Translations under genes and position numbers: made by a program
The notes under the pieces: model-generated
The model's database searches: none
What the model was told of the DNA's origin: nothing
Seen by the model: only the letters and a program-made list of their open reading frames with translations
NCBI RefSeq assembly: GCF_011059105.1
Contig: NZ_JAALLS010000004.1
Location: 124,001-188,000, forward strand
DNA: 64,000 nucleotides
Source of the DNA: Fodinibius halophilus
GTDB lineage: Bacteria > Bacteroidota > Rhodothermia > Balneolales > Balneolaceae
Direction of reading: 5' to 3'
Part shown: piece by piece, positions 26,418 to 35,127 of the stretch
Layout of the letters: each line of letters starts with the position of its first letter
Position numbering within the stretch: position 1 is the stretch's first letter

Positions 26418-26861
26418 ATGAGCAGACATTCAACAACATATCGCCTCTTTACACTATTTACAGCAATATTTCTTGCTGTGAGTATTAGCTTGCCATCCAT
26501 AGTGGTGGCATCTGTCTATTGTGATATGGAGATGCAACAATCGCCAACAACTACAGCTTCCGATAAACAATGTATGTTGATGGCATACCAATCTAATCAA
26601 AATAATTCAGATCAACTGAACCCTGACAGCCAAAATACCAATTGCAGTTGGACGCTAACTTGTGAGATCACCCAAACTGATCTAACAAACAAGACTATCC
26701 CAACTGTTAATAAAAAAGCAGTTCAGGCATTCGTTGTTTCGATTGTTGACTTCATTGATACCGAATCGGTGTCCATCCCCACTTTTCTTGCAGATGCCGA
26801 ACGGAACCAGCAACAGGAATCTCCCCCTCTATTCTTGCTAAATAGCACTTTTCTGAATTAG
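26418..26861 (+). CDS. Uncharacterised exported protein upstream of the cus genes
   Basis: 147 residues with a signal peptide (helix about 10-30, cleavage near VVAS). The mature part is polar and Gln/Asn/Ser-rich, with four Cys (in VYCDMEM, KQCML, NTNCSW, LTCEIT) and a Met-rich start CDMEM...CMLM. No domain was recognised. Small periplasmic Cys/Met proteins often accompany CusA-type pumps. This gene lies 119 bases before CusA in the same direction, so a metal-binding accessory role is plausible but not shown. Confidence 0.6.
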   Translation: MSRHSTTYRLFTLFTAIFLAVSISLPSIVVASVYCDMEMQQSPTTTASDKQCMLMAYQSNQNNSDQLNPDSQNTNCSWTLTCEITQTDLTNKTIPTVNKKAVQAFVVSIVDFIDTESVSIPTFLADAERNQQQESPPLFLLNSTFLN

Positions 26862-26980
26862 CATCCTCCCTTCGCTATTTAGGTCTTAACATTTAAAAGA
26901 CCACTATACGGAATAACTATAGCCGTTAGGCAGTTCTGTACTTCTCATTACTTAAAAACTCACGATTCACAGCTAGTGCT

Positions 26981-29900
26981 ATGCTCGACAAAACCATACG
27001 TTTCTTTCTTGAGAACAAACTTATTTCGGTGCTTTTGCTTCTCCTTTTTGTGGGATGGGGCATTTCCGTGGCCCCCTTTAACTGGCAGCTGGATGACATC
27101 ATCCCGCGCGATCCAGTACCGGTAGATGCCATTCCCGACCTTGGCGAGAACCAACAGATCGTTCATACCGAATGGCCGGGACGTTCTCCACAAGATATTG
27201 AAGATCAAATTACCTACCCGCTAACAACAGAGTTACTGGGACTTCCCGGCGTTAAAAGTATACGAAGCAGTTCTATGATCGGCCTCTCCACCATTTATGT
27301 AATTTTTGAGGAGGATATCGAATTTTACTGGAGCCGGTCGCGTATCCTGGAAAAACTTAATTCACTTTCTTCCGGGACATTACCTGAGAATGCACAGCCT
27401 TCGCTCGGGCCTGATGCCACCGGGCTGGGACAAATATTCTGGTACACCCTGGAAGGACGCGACAATAATGGAGATCCCGCCGGGGGCTGGGATCCGCAGG
27501 AACTACGCACAATACAGGATTATACCGTGGATTACGCTCTTTCTTCAGCCCAGGGAGTGGCCGAAGTAGCACCTATCGGCGGATATGTAAAGGAGTTCCA
27601 AGTGGATGTCGATCCGGAAGCAATGCAGGTGTACGATATTACCATGCAGCAAATTTTTGAGGCGGTCCGCGGCAGTAATGTCGATGTCGGCGCACGGACT
27701 ATAGAAATGAATAATGTGGAATATCTAGTGCGTGGACTCGGATACATCAAGAGCCTTGAAGACCTGGAAAAAGCAGTAGTAGTAAGCAGAAATAATACGC
27801 CTATTCGCATTCAGGATATAGCACATGTTACACACGGCCCGGCTATGCGCCGTGGTGCTCTCGACAAGTCCGGTGCCGAAGCGGTCGGTGGTGTGGTTGT
27901 AGCACGCCAGGGAGAAAATCCACTGCAGGTGATTCAGAATGTTAAAAAACAGATCAGCGAAATTTCCGCAGGTTTACCTTCCAAAACGCTGGATGACGGT
28001 ACTGAATCAAAGGTTACAATAGTTCCGTTTTATGATCGTACCGAACTTATCATGCAAACGCTGGGAACCCTGGAAGAGGCCCTGTTTTTACAGATTCTGG
28101 TGACCATCATTGTGGTTATCGTCATGGTGATGAACTTGCGATCATCGGTCTTGATTTCCGGATTACTCCCCATAGCCGTATTGATGACCTTCATCTCCAT
28201 GAAGTACGGTGGCGTGGACGCCAATATCGTTGCCCTCACCGGTATTGCCATTGCCATAGGTACGATGGTGGATATGGCAGTGATTCTCACCGAAAACATG
28301 ATTCGGCATATTAACGAGGCCGGCGATGAAGAACCATTACTGGAGGTAATTTTCAGAGCAACGAGTGAGGTTGCATCGGCCGTGGTTACCGCTGTTTCAA
28401 CAACTGTTATTAGTTTCTTGCCCGTCTTTACAATGGTAGCCGCCGAAGGAAAACTGTTTATCCCCTTGGCTTATACTAAAACATTCGCGCTGATTGCTTC
28501 TATTATTATCTCACTGATTATTATACCGCCTTTTGCCCACTGGTTCTTTTCGGTGCGTATCAAAAAGCGTGCGCTGAAAATTACCTGGAACGGCTTTATC
28601 GTTGCGCTGGGATTAGTCAGTCTTTTCTTTTCCGTGCTTCCATGGGCCGGATGGCTGTTATTGCTATTCGGGGTCAACACGCTTACGTCACTCTACTTGG
28701 AAACATACGATGAGCGGCAGGCTAACCGGGCCAACAACCTAGTTGCCGCCATCGTCGTCACATGGCTGCTGGCAAAAGCCTGGCTGCCGTTAGGGCCGGA
28801 AGTATCCCTGTTTACAAATTTCATTTTTGTTGGCGGTATCGCTGCGGTCTTGATAGGGATCTTTTTCATCTTTATCCATTATTTTCGCCCCATACTACGG
28901 TGGGCACTCTATTATCGGAAAACCTTTCTTTCTATCCCGTTAGTGCTGATAATCTTTGGAGTAACCATATGGCTGGGATATGGTACCATGTTCGGATGGG
29001 TACAAAAGGGATTTAATTCGGCAGGTCTTCCGGTACAGGAAACAGCAGCGTGGACATCCATGGAAGAAGCCTTTCCCGGACTCGGGGAAGAGTTTATGCC
29101 GCCGCTGGATGAAGGTGCTTTTCTGTTGATGCCAACCACCATGCCCCATGTCGGTGTAGAGGAGGCAAAAGATTATATGCAAAAAATTGATATGGCCATT
29201 TCATCCATCCCCGAAGTAGATATTGTGGTGGGGAAACTTGGCAGAGCCGAGACCGCGCTGGATCCCGCTCCGGTTTCGATGTATGAGAATATCATCCAGT
29301 ATAAAAGTGAGTACAAACGAGATGAAAACGGGCGTCGCATCCGATTTGCAGTCAACGATAAAGGCGAATATCTACGCAATGAATCCGGAGAACTCATCCC
29401 CGATCCAGACGGGAAGTACTTCCGGCAGTGGCGGGATCATATCCAAAGCCCGGACGATATTTGGAATGAAATAGTTGATGCCAGTCGTGTACCGGGATTA
29501 ACTTCCGCCCCCAAATTACAGCCGATTGAAACCAGGCAAATAATGTTGCAATCCGGTATGCGTGCTCCCATGGGTATCAAGGTGAAAGGGCCGGACCTTG
29601 AAACAATTGAAGCGTTTGGACTTGAGCTGGAGGAGATACTTCGAGGGGTGCCTGAAATACAAAGCCAGGCTGTTTTTGCAGATCGCATAGTCGGAAAACC
29701 CTATCTTGAAATTGATTGGGACCGGGAATCTTTAGCTCGTTATGGATTAAAAATTGCAGATGTTCAGCAGTACCTTGAAGTTGCCATGGGTGGCATGGCA
29801 CTGACCCAAACAGTAGAGGGACGCGAGCGGTACCCGGTACGAGTCAGATATGCCAGGGAATATCGCGACAGTCCGCACGAGATCGAACGTATGTTCATAT

Positions 29901-30796
29901 CTACGTCCTCAGGTACAAACATACCGCTGGGTATGCTCGCAGAAATCAAGTACCGTCAGGGACCACAGGTAATTAAAAGTGAAGATACCTTTTTGACCGG
30001 CTATGTGACCTTTGACAGACGGGATGGTTTTTCTGAAGTCGAGGTCGTGGAAGCAGCGCGACAGGTTATCAACGAGAAGATTGAAACGGGTGAACTTTCT
30101 GTACCTCCGGGACTCAGTTACGAATTTGCCGGTAATTACGAAAACCAGATCCGGGCTGAGAAACGCCTTTCTGTAGTAATGCCTATTACCCTGCTCATCA
30201 TCTTCCTTATTCTATATTTCCAATTCCGATCTATCTCGACTACGGCTATGATATTCAGCAGCATATTTGTGGCCTGGGCAGGTGGTTTTATCATGCTTTG
30301 GCTGTATGGACAGCCATGGTTTATGAATTTTGAACTATTCGGTACCAATATGCGCGACCTGTTCCAGATGGGAGTTGTAAACCTCAGCGTTGCCGTTTGG
30401 GTAGGTTTTATCGCTCTGTTCGGTATTGCTGCAGACGGCGCCGTGGTTATTGCTACATATATTCACCAGCTGGTGGACCGGCATAAACCTGAAAATATCA
30501 AGGAGCTACATGAAATTGTCATTAAAGCCGGGAATTTACGTATTCGTCCGACCTTGATGACAACTGCAACCACTACGCTGGCACTGCTGCCGATACTCAC
30601 CTCAAGCGGCCGGGGATCTGATATTATGATTCCCATGGCCATTCCCACCTTTGGCGGCATGATGGTTGCTATTGTCACGCTTTTTGTGGTGCCCGTACTC
30701 TATGCCGTCTGGCAGGAATCCAAGTGGAAAATGCAAGAAAAAATAAAGCAGTTGCCATTGACAGGTAGTAATGGCAATACCAATGAATCAAACTAG
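26981..30796 (+). CDS. cusA: CusA/CzcA-type heavy-metal RND efflux pump
   Basis: 1271 residues, longer than the usual 1030-1060. The N-terminus has the HME-RND motif VDAIPDLGENQQIVHTEWPGRSPQDIE. The proton-relay helix reads GIAIAIGTMVDMAVILTENM. Met positions that match two of the E. coli CusA copper/silver triad are present: Met717 in LLMPTTMP and Met855 in RQIMLQSGM. The extra length comes from two insertions: about 530-690, rich in added membrane helices (two to four), and about 775-830, a charged periplasmic segment. Cu(I)/Ag(I) export is the best guess. The operon continues with the channel, the adaptor and a PII protein. Confidence 0.92.
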   Translation: MLDKTIRFFLENKLISVLLLLLFVGWGISVAPFNWQLDDIIPRDPVPVDAIPDLGENQQIVHTEWPGRSPQDIEDQITYPLTTELLGLPGVKSIRSSSMIGLSTIYVIFEEDIEFYWSRSRILEKLNSLSSGTLPENAQPSLGPDATGLGQIFWYTLEGRDNNGDPAGGWDPQELRTIQDYTVDYALSSAQGVAEVAPIGGYVKEFQVDVDPEAMQVYDITMQQIFEAVRGSNVDVGARTIEMNNVEYLVRGLGYIKSLEDLEKAVVVSRNNTPIRIQDIAHVTHGPAMRRGALDKSGAEAVGGVVVARQGENPLQVIQNVKKQISEISAGLPSKTLDDGTESKVTIVPFYDRTELIMQTLGTLEEALFLQILVTIIVVIVMVMNLRSSVLISGLLPIAVLMTFISMKYGGVDANIVALTGIAIAIGTMVDMAVILTENMIRHINEAGDEEPLLEVIFRATSEVASAVVTAVSTTVISFLPVFTMVAAEGKLFIPLAYTKTFALIASIIISLIIIPPFAHWFFSVRIKKRALKITWNGFIVALGLVSLFFSVLPWAGWLLLLFGVNTLTSLYLETYDERQANRANNLVAAIVVTWLLAKAWLPLGPEVSLFTNFIFVGGIAAVLIGIFFIFIHYFRPILRWALYYRKTFLSIPLVLIIFGVTIWLGYGTMFGWVQKGFNSAGLPVQETAAWTSMEEAFPGLGEEFMPPLDEGAFLLMPTTMPHVGVEEAKDYMQKIDMAISSIPEVDIVVGKLGRAETALDPAPVSMYENIIQYKSEYKRDENGRRIRFAVNDKGEYLRNESGELIPDPDGKYFRQWRDHIQSPDDIWNEIVDASRVPGLTSAPKLQPIETRQIMLQSGMRAPMGIKVKGPDLETIEAFGLELEEILRGVPEIQSQAVFADRIVGKPYLEIDWDRESLARYGLKIADVQQYLEVAMGGMALTQTVEGRERYPVRVRYAREYRDSPHEIERMFISTSSGTNIPLGMLAEIKYRQGPQVIKSEDTFLTGYVTFDRRDGFSEVEVVEAARQVINEKIETGELSVPPGLSYEFAGNYENQIRAEKRLSVVMPITLLIIFLILYFQFRSISTTAMIFSSIFVAWAGGFIMLWLYGQPWFMNFELFGTNMRDLFQMGVVNLSVAVWVGFIALFGIAADGAVVIATYIHQLVDRHKPENIKELHEIVIKAGNLRIRPTLMTTATTTLALLPILTSSGRGSDIMIPMAIPTFGGMMVAIVTLFVVPVLYAVWQESKWKMQEKIKQLPLTGSNGNTNESN

Positions 30797-30803
30797 GGAC
30801 AGA

Positions 30804-32255
30804 ATGGAAATGTTATTGACAATCATAAAAGATTCAGAGATCACATCCCCCTATTCACTGAAAAAGCACAGTGAATTTTCCCCCTTCGAAGGGGGACAGG
30901 GAGATCTCCTTTCTGAAAAGGGACTCATTCTTAGAAAATTTGGCTATAAAGTATTATTGCTAATCCTTTTAATGGCATGGGGAATTAGTCAGTCTCTTCA
31001 AGCACAGGATCATTCTTCACCGGGATCAGATAAAGCAGTCGAAGATAGCCTGGCCTTAAACCAGCATATACAACAGGCGTTAGCCAACAACCCACGTATT
31101 GAAGCCTTATTTCAGCAATACTATGCCCGGCTGGAACAAGTTCCCCAGGTAGGAGCCCTGCCCGATCCCGAAATAATGTTCCAGTACCATATTAATCCAA
31201 TGAGGCAGAGTAATCCCCTGACCCAAACCACCGTAAGTGCCAAACAGATGTTTCCTTGGTTCGGGACGCTCAGTAAACGAGAAGAACAGGTGGAAAAGGT
31301 GGCTGGCATAGAGTGGACGACTTTTGAAAAGGCTCGTAATGAGATCGTTCAAAAAGTAAAAAAGCGCTGGTACCGTCTACATGAATTGCACCACCATTTA
31401 ATGATCTATAGACAGAACAGGGATTTACTGGGTCAGCTAGAACGGCAGGTGCAAAGGCAATATGAAAGCGGGGATGTGAGCCACGTAGATCTGCTTCGGA
31501 TCCAAATTGAACAAGATAACCTGGAAACGAAAATTGTAAATACCGAAGAGGAACTGGAGGTAATGAAAGTTCAATTTAACTCATTGCTGAATCGACCGGA
31601 AGAGACAGCGATTCAAGTACCGGATAAGATATTTACCTCAAAACTTAAAAAAAGTGAAGAGCGCCTGCGCCAAATAATTTATGATCGCAATCCCGAGCTT
31701 CGCGGAAAGGAGCTTCAAGAAGAAGCAGCTCTTGTTGCTGAGGAACAGGCGCGACTCGAGGGGCGGCCATCATTTGGTCTCGGGCTAACGGTTATGAATA
31801 AAAACTACATGTATATGCCTCTGATGTCGGGCGATCGAGCGGGATTAACCGGATCGCTAACCATACGTCTTCCACTATCGCGCTCCAAATATCGCGCTCA
31901 ACGGAAAGAAGCCCGCATTAAAGCTCGAATCGCACGCGAAGAACAGCAGGAAGTTACAAACCGTCTGACCGCTAAAGCAGAATCTCTGTTGCAGCAGTAT
32001 CGTGATGCCGAACGCAGAATCGCTCTGCACGAAGAACGAGTGATTCCCAAAACACGTCAGGCTCTTAAAATAGCATTGTCTGAATATGCCGGGGGACGAG
32101 GCAACTTTGAGCAAATTATCCAGTTACAACAGCAGTTGCTGAAATATGAAATGAAGCTTAACACCGCCTACGTGGAACAAAATATAGCCACTGCTAAAAT
32201 AGAGGCTCTCACTGGGGCATATAATGCAACACCGGAAGAGATAGAAACTGAATAA
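30804..32255 (+). CDS. cusC: TolC-family outer-membrane channel of the Cus system
   Basis: About 483 residues from ATG 30804. The first 45 or so codons run through a palindromic intergenic repeat (30879-30930), giving an odd segment FSPFEGGQGDLLSEKG before the real signal peptide (KVLLLILLMAWGISQSLQAQ). A TolC fold follows, with repeated helical halves (about 80-280 and 290-480). The start is therefore uncertain: an earlier ATG at 30771 would overlap cusA, and a non-ATG start just before the signal peptide is possible. It should be the outer-membrane exit for the CusA pump. Confidence 0.85.
   Translation: MEMLLTIIKDSEITSPYSLKKHSEFSPFEGGQGDLLSEKGLILRKFGYKVLLLILLMAWGISQSLQAQDHSSPGSDKAVEDSLALNQHIQQALANNPRIEALFQQYYARLEQVPQVGALPDPEIMFQYHINPMRQSNPLTQTTVSAKQMFPWFGTLSKREEQVEKVAGIEWTTFEKARNEIVQKVKKRWYRLHELHHHLMIYRQNRDLLGQLERQVQRQYESGDVSHVDLLRIQIEQDNLETKIVNTEEELEVMKVQFNSLLNRPEETAIQVPDKIFTSKLKKSEERLRQIIYDRNPELRGKELQEEAALVAEEQARLEGRPSFGLGLTVMNKNYMYMPLMSGDRAGLTGSLTIRLPLSRSKYRAQRKEARIKARIAREEQQEVTNRLTAKAESLLQQYRDAERRIALHEERVIPKTRQALKIALSEYAGGRGNFEQIIQLQQQLLKYEMKLNTAYVEQNIATAKIEALTGAYNATPEEIETE
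30879..30930. repeat. Palindromic intergenic repeat read in frame at the 5' end of cusC
   Basis: TCCCCCTTCGAAGGGGGA is a perfect palindrome followed by CAGGGAGATCTCC. It belongs with similar palindromes at 4538-4570 and 34641-34661. It is open in the reading frame of the channel gene. Confidence 0.6.
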
Positions 32256-32265
32256 TAAATAGTAC

Positions 32266-32285
32266 GGACGTACCATGGTACGTCC
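32266..32285. repeat. Perfect 20-base palindrome between cusC and cusB
   Basis: GGACGTACCATGGTACGTCC is perfectly self-complementary. It lies 10 bases after the cusC stop and 21 bases before the cusB start. It could fold in RNA and set relative expression, or be a REP-like element. Confidence 0.6.
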
Positions 32286-32306
32286 CGACAAAACAATTTA
32301 AAAATT

Positions 32307-34136
32307 ATGAAATCTCTAAATATCAAACAGACAGGAAAGATAGTCGGAATTCTATTGGCAGGCTTTTTCCTGGGATGGCTGTTCTTTGGCGGCACTGCCG
32401 GAGAAAAGGCAACAAGTATAGATCAGCATGTGGAAGAAACCCATACCGATGAGGAGGGAAATATCGTCTACACCTGTAGTATGCATCCCCAGATCCGACG
32501 CAATGAACCGGGCGATTGTCCCATTTGTGGCATGGAACTTATCCCCGTCGACCAGGCAGATAAGCAGGAAGAAACAGTCTTTACCATGACTGATGCTGCC
32601 GTTAAACTGGCAGAAATTCAAACGACTACTGTTGAGCGGCGCATTCCTAAACTGGAGGTTCGCCTTCCGGGACGTGTAGCTGCCGACGAACGAAGGGTCT
32701 CCTCTATTACTGCACAGTTTCCGGGACGAATAGAGGATCTTTATGTAGATTTTACCGGGATCTTCGTTAAAAAAGGGGAACCATTGGCTACCATCTATTC
32801 TCCGGAACTGATTTCTGCACAGCAAGAACTGCTCGAGGCAGCCAGAAACAAGCAAACCAATTCTGGATTGTATGAATCAACCCGCAGAAAGCTGCGCCTG
32901 TGGGGACTCCCTAAAAGTGAAATTCAACGAATCGAATCTTCCGGAGAAGTAACTGATGCCATACCTATCGTTGCTACACGCAGCGGGTATATTACCAAAA
33001 AGAATATAGATGCAAAGGATTATGTGAATGAAGGAACCGTAATGTATAAAATTGCCAATTTCTCAACACTCTGGGTGTTGTTCGATGCCTATGAAACTGA
33101 TATCGGTGCCATAGATCAAGGAGATTCAGTTGATTTCACCGTTCGCAGTTATCCCGGAAAAACCTTTAAAGCAAAAATTACCTATGTCGACCCATTTATC
33201 AATCCACAAACGCGAACGGCCCGCGTTCGAGCAGAAGTTGATAATACGGATGGCAACTTAAAGCCAGAAATGCTGGCCAGGGGCATAGTAAGCGGAACTA
33301 CTGATAATCAAGAGAAACTCGTGGTACCTAAATCAGCTGTTATGTGGACCGGCAAACGCTCTATTGTTTTTGTGAAACAGCCGAATAGTGAGGTTCCCAC
33401 TTTTGAACCGCGACTGGTAACGCTGGGGCATCGTGCCGGCAATTACTACATCATAGAAGAAGGAGTTGAAGAAGGGGAGCAAGTTGTTACCCACGGCAAC
33501 TTCAAGCTCGACAGCGCCGCTCAACTGGCTGATAAACTCAGCATGATGAATCGCGCGCCTAATAATGAAATCAATGCACCTAGCAACATTAAAAGTGATA
33601 ACAAAGGAGCAGTGGACCAAAATGAAGTGGAAACGAATTCCCCGCAGACCTTAGCTACCGAGCAATATTCCGACATTAATAAAGAACAAGTGCCTGATGC
33701 CTTCAAAAAACAACTAAATAAACTTGTAGATTCCTACCTCAAAATAAAGAATGCATTAACTGAAGATGATCTAAAAAGAGCCTCATCAGCACTTAAACAG
33801 CTGCAAAATTATCACTCAAATATTGATATAACTATGATTGAAGATCAGAAGCAGCAAGAAGTGTGGACAACCCTGCATAACATAGCCGAAAAACATATTA
33901 ATACTCTCAGACTGACGGAAAATATCACCGACTTTAGAGACCAATTTACACTGCTTTCGGAAGCTCTGGGGAAAACCTTCTCTGTATTTGGGGTTAATCG
34001 TACGCTGTACCTGCAATACTGCCCCATGGCTTCTAAACAGGAAGGCGGCTATTGGTTGAGTGAAGAGAAAAAAATAGTCAATCCTTATATGGGGAAAAAA
34101 ATGCCGGGATGTGGCAATACAGAAGCAGTTATTTAG
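32307..34136 (+). CDS. cusB: CusB-type RND adaptor with heavy-metal-binding and DUF3347 domains
   Basis: 609 residues. An N-terminal anchor (about 10-30) precedes a heavy-metal-binding domain (about 53-80: YTCSMHPQIRRNEPGDCPIC, ligands Cys57, His60, Cys71, Cys74). The adaptor core follows, with lipoyl halves, helical hairpin and beta-barrel (about 95-400). A C-terminal DUF3347 domain (about 460-605) carries YLQYCPMASK, NPYMGKKMPGCG and its Cys/Met ligands. Both ends can bind soft metals and hand them to the pump. It is the third gene of the cus operon, 51 bases after cusC. Confidence 0.93.
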   Translation: MKSLNIKQTGKIVGILLAGFFLGWLFFGGTAGEKATSIDQHVEETHTDEEGNIVYTCSMHPQIRRNEPGDCPICGMELIPVDQADKQEETVFTMTDAAVKLAEIQTTTVERRIPKLEVRLPGRVAADERRVSSITAQFPGRIEDLYVDFTGIFVKKGEPLATIYSPELISAQQELLEAARNKQTNSGLYESTRRKLRLWGLPKSEIQRIESSGEVTDAIPIVATRSGYITKKNIDAKDYVNEGTVMYKIANFSTLWVLFDAYETDIGAIDQGDSVDFTVRSYPGKTFKAKITYVDPFINPQTRTARVRAEVDNTDGNLKPEMLARGIVSGTTDNQEKLVVPKSAVMWTGKRSIVFVKQPNSEVPTFEPRLVTLGHRAGNYYIIEEGVEEGEQVVTHGNFKLDSAAQLADKLSMMNRAPNNEINAPSNIKSDNKGAVDQNEVETNSPQTLATEQYSDINKEQVPDAFKKQLNKLVDSYLKIKNALTEDDLKRASSALKQLQNYHSNIDITMIEDQKQQEVWTTLHNIAEKHINTLRLTENITDFRDQFTLLSEALGKTFSVFGVNRTLYLQYCPMASKQEGGYWLSEEKKIVNPYMGKKMPGCGNTEAVI

Positions 34137-34214
34137 TCAGATTATTAAGTTACAAGTATGGAACTGATGATCTTAATTTGTTAACAGCTCTTATTTAATT
34201 TAAGCAGAGTATTT

Positions 34215-34553
34215 ATGAAACTGATTAAAGCCTATATTCGCATTGATATGTTTGAAAATGTGCACAGAGCCCTTAATAAGGAGGGGTATACGAGCATGAC
34301 GGTAATGGAGGCTGAGGGCATGGGCAGCTACAGTGATCCTAAAGATCAGCATAGCTCCCTGAAATTTCCGGCTCTGCACACCAAAGTAGTTAAGCTGGAG
34401 ATGGTTGCGGAAACCGAACATGTTGATGATATCGTTCAAATTATCCATGAAAATGCCAGCACGGGTCATCCGGGAGATGGCTTAATGGTAGTATTACCGG
34501 TAGAGCGGAGCATACGCGTTAGAGATGGAGAAGAGCGGCAGTATACGGTATAA
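34215..34553 (+). CDS. PII-family signalling protein at the end of the cus operon
   Basis: 112 residues, a clear PII fold: MKLIKAYIRIDMFENVHRAL at the start, TSMTVMEAEGMG leading into the T-loop, and the B/C-loop signature TGHPGDGLMVVLPVERSIRVR. The T-loop (about 37-55) is rich in His, Asp and Ser, lacks the Tyr that is uridylylated in GlnB, and could bind metal. It lies 78 bases after cusB and no amtB is nearby, so nitrogen control is unlikely. A sensor that gates the metal pump is the natural reading, though unproven. Confidence 0.88.
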   Translation: MKLIKAYIRIDMFENVHRALNKEGYTSMTVMEAEGMGSYSDPKDQHSSLKFPALHTKVVKLEMVAETEHVDDIVQIIHENASTGHPGDGLMVVLPVERSIRVRDGEERQYTV

Positions 34554-35127
34554 TATTAGTATAATTAGATAGTACAATATGTTTAAAAAGGGCGCTATAT
34601 CTTATTGTTATTGTATCCCATGAAGATAGCATATTTATTTCTCCTCCTTATGAAGGAGGAGATTAAGAGGAGGTTGAACATAACGGGGCATTAGGCTCCT
34701 AAAAGACCGGAAAGTCTCAAAACCTTCACTGCCAGCATACTGCCCCACTCCTGGCCTCTCCCTACTGCTCGCAGGGAGAGGACCGCTTATCTATAATATG
34801 TGTTGGGTTTTAATGCGTATATCCTTTCAGAGACTCTCAGTTTAATTTCCAGCTGAATACTCAATAAAAAAGTCTCTTCCCATGCTTGCAGGGGAAGAAC
34901 AAGATGGGGTCAGCAAATAGCAAGCAACCAGACCTGCTAAATATATCTTCTTGTCCCCTCTAGAGAAGCTATGGAGAAAGTAGGCCAGTGCTTGAAAAAG
35001 GTTTGCTGATAATAAACGGTGGAATAATTCTGTGAAAAGAAAATCCGGCGCACAGATACAGACTTTCCTATTATTAAAAAATTTGAATCTCCTTTCTTCA
35101 TCACCATATAAATGCCCTACTCTTTTA
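34554..35127. repeat. Gene-free stretch with palindromic repeats
   Basis: No supported gene. It contains palindromes CTCCTCCTT/AAGGAGGAG (34641-34661) and CCTCTCCCT/AGGGAGAGG (34755-34781), plus a 45-base unit at 34870-34914 that repeats the one at 4655-4700. It lies between the PII gene and an IS1595-type element. Confidence 0.6.

Noticed and set aside
26264-26488. A 74-codon open frame after the Tricorn-like gene
   Set aside because: It starts inside the terminator hairpin and overlaps the signal peptide region of the better-supported gene at 26418. Its composition is not protein-like.
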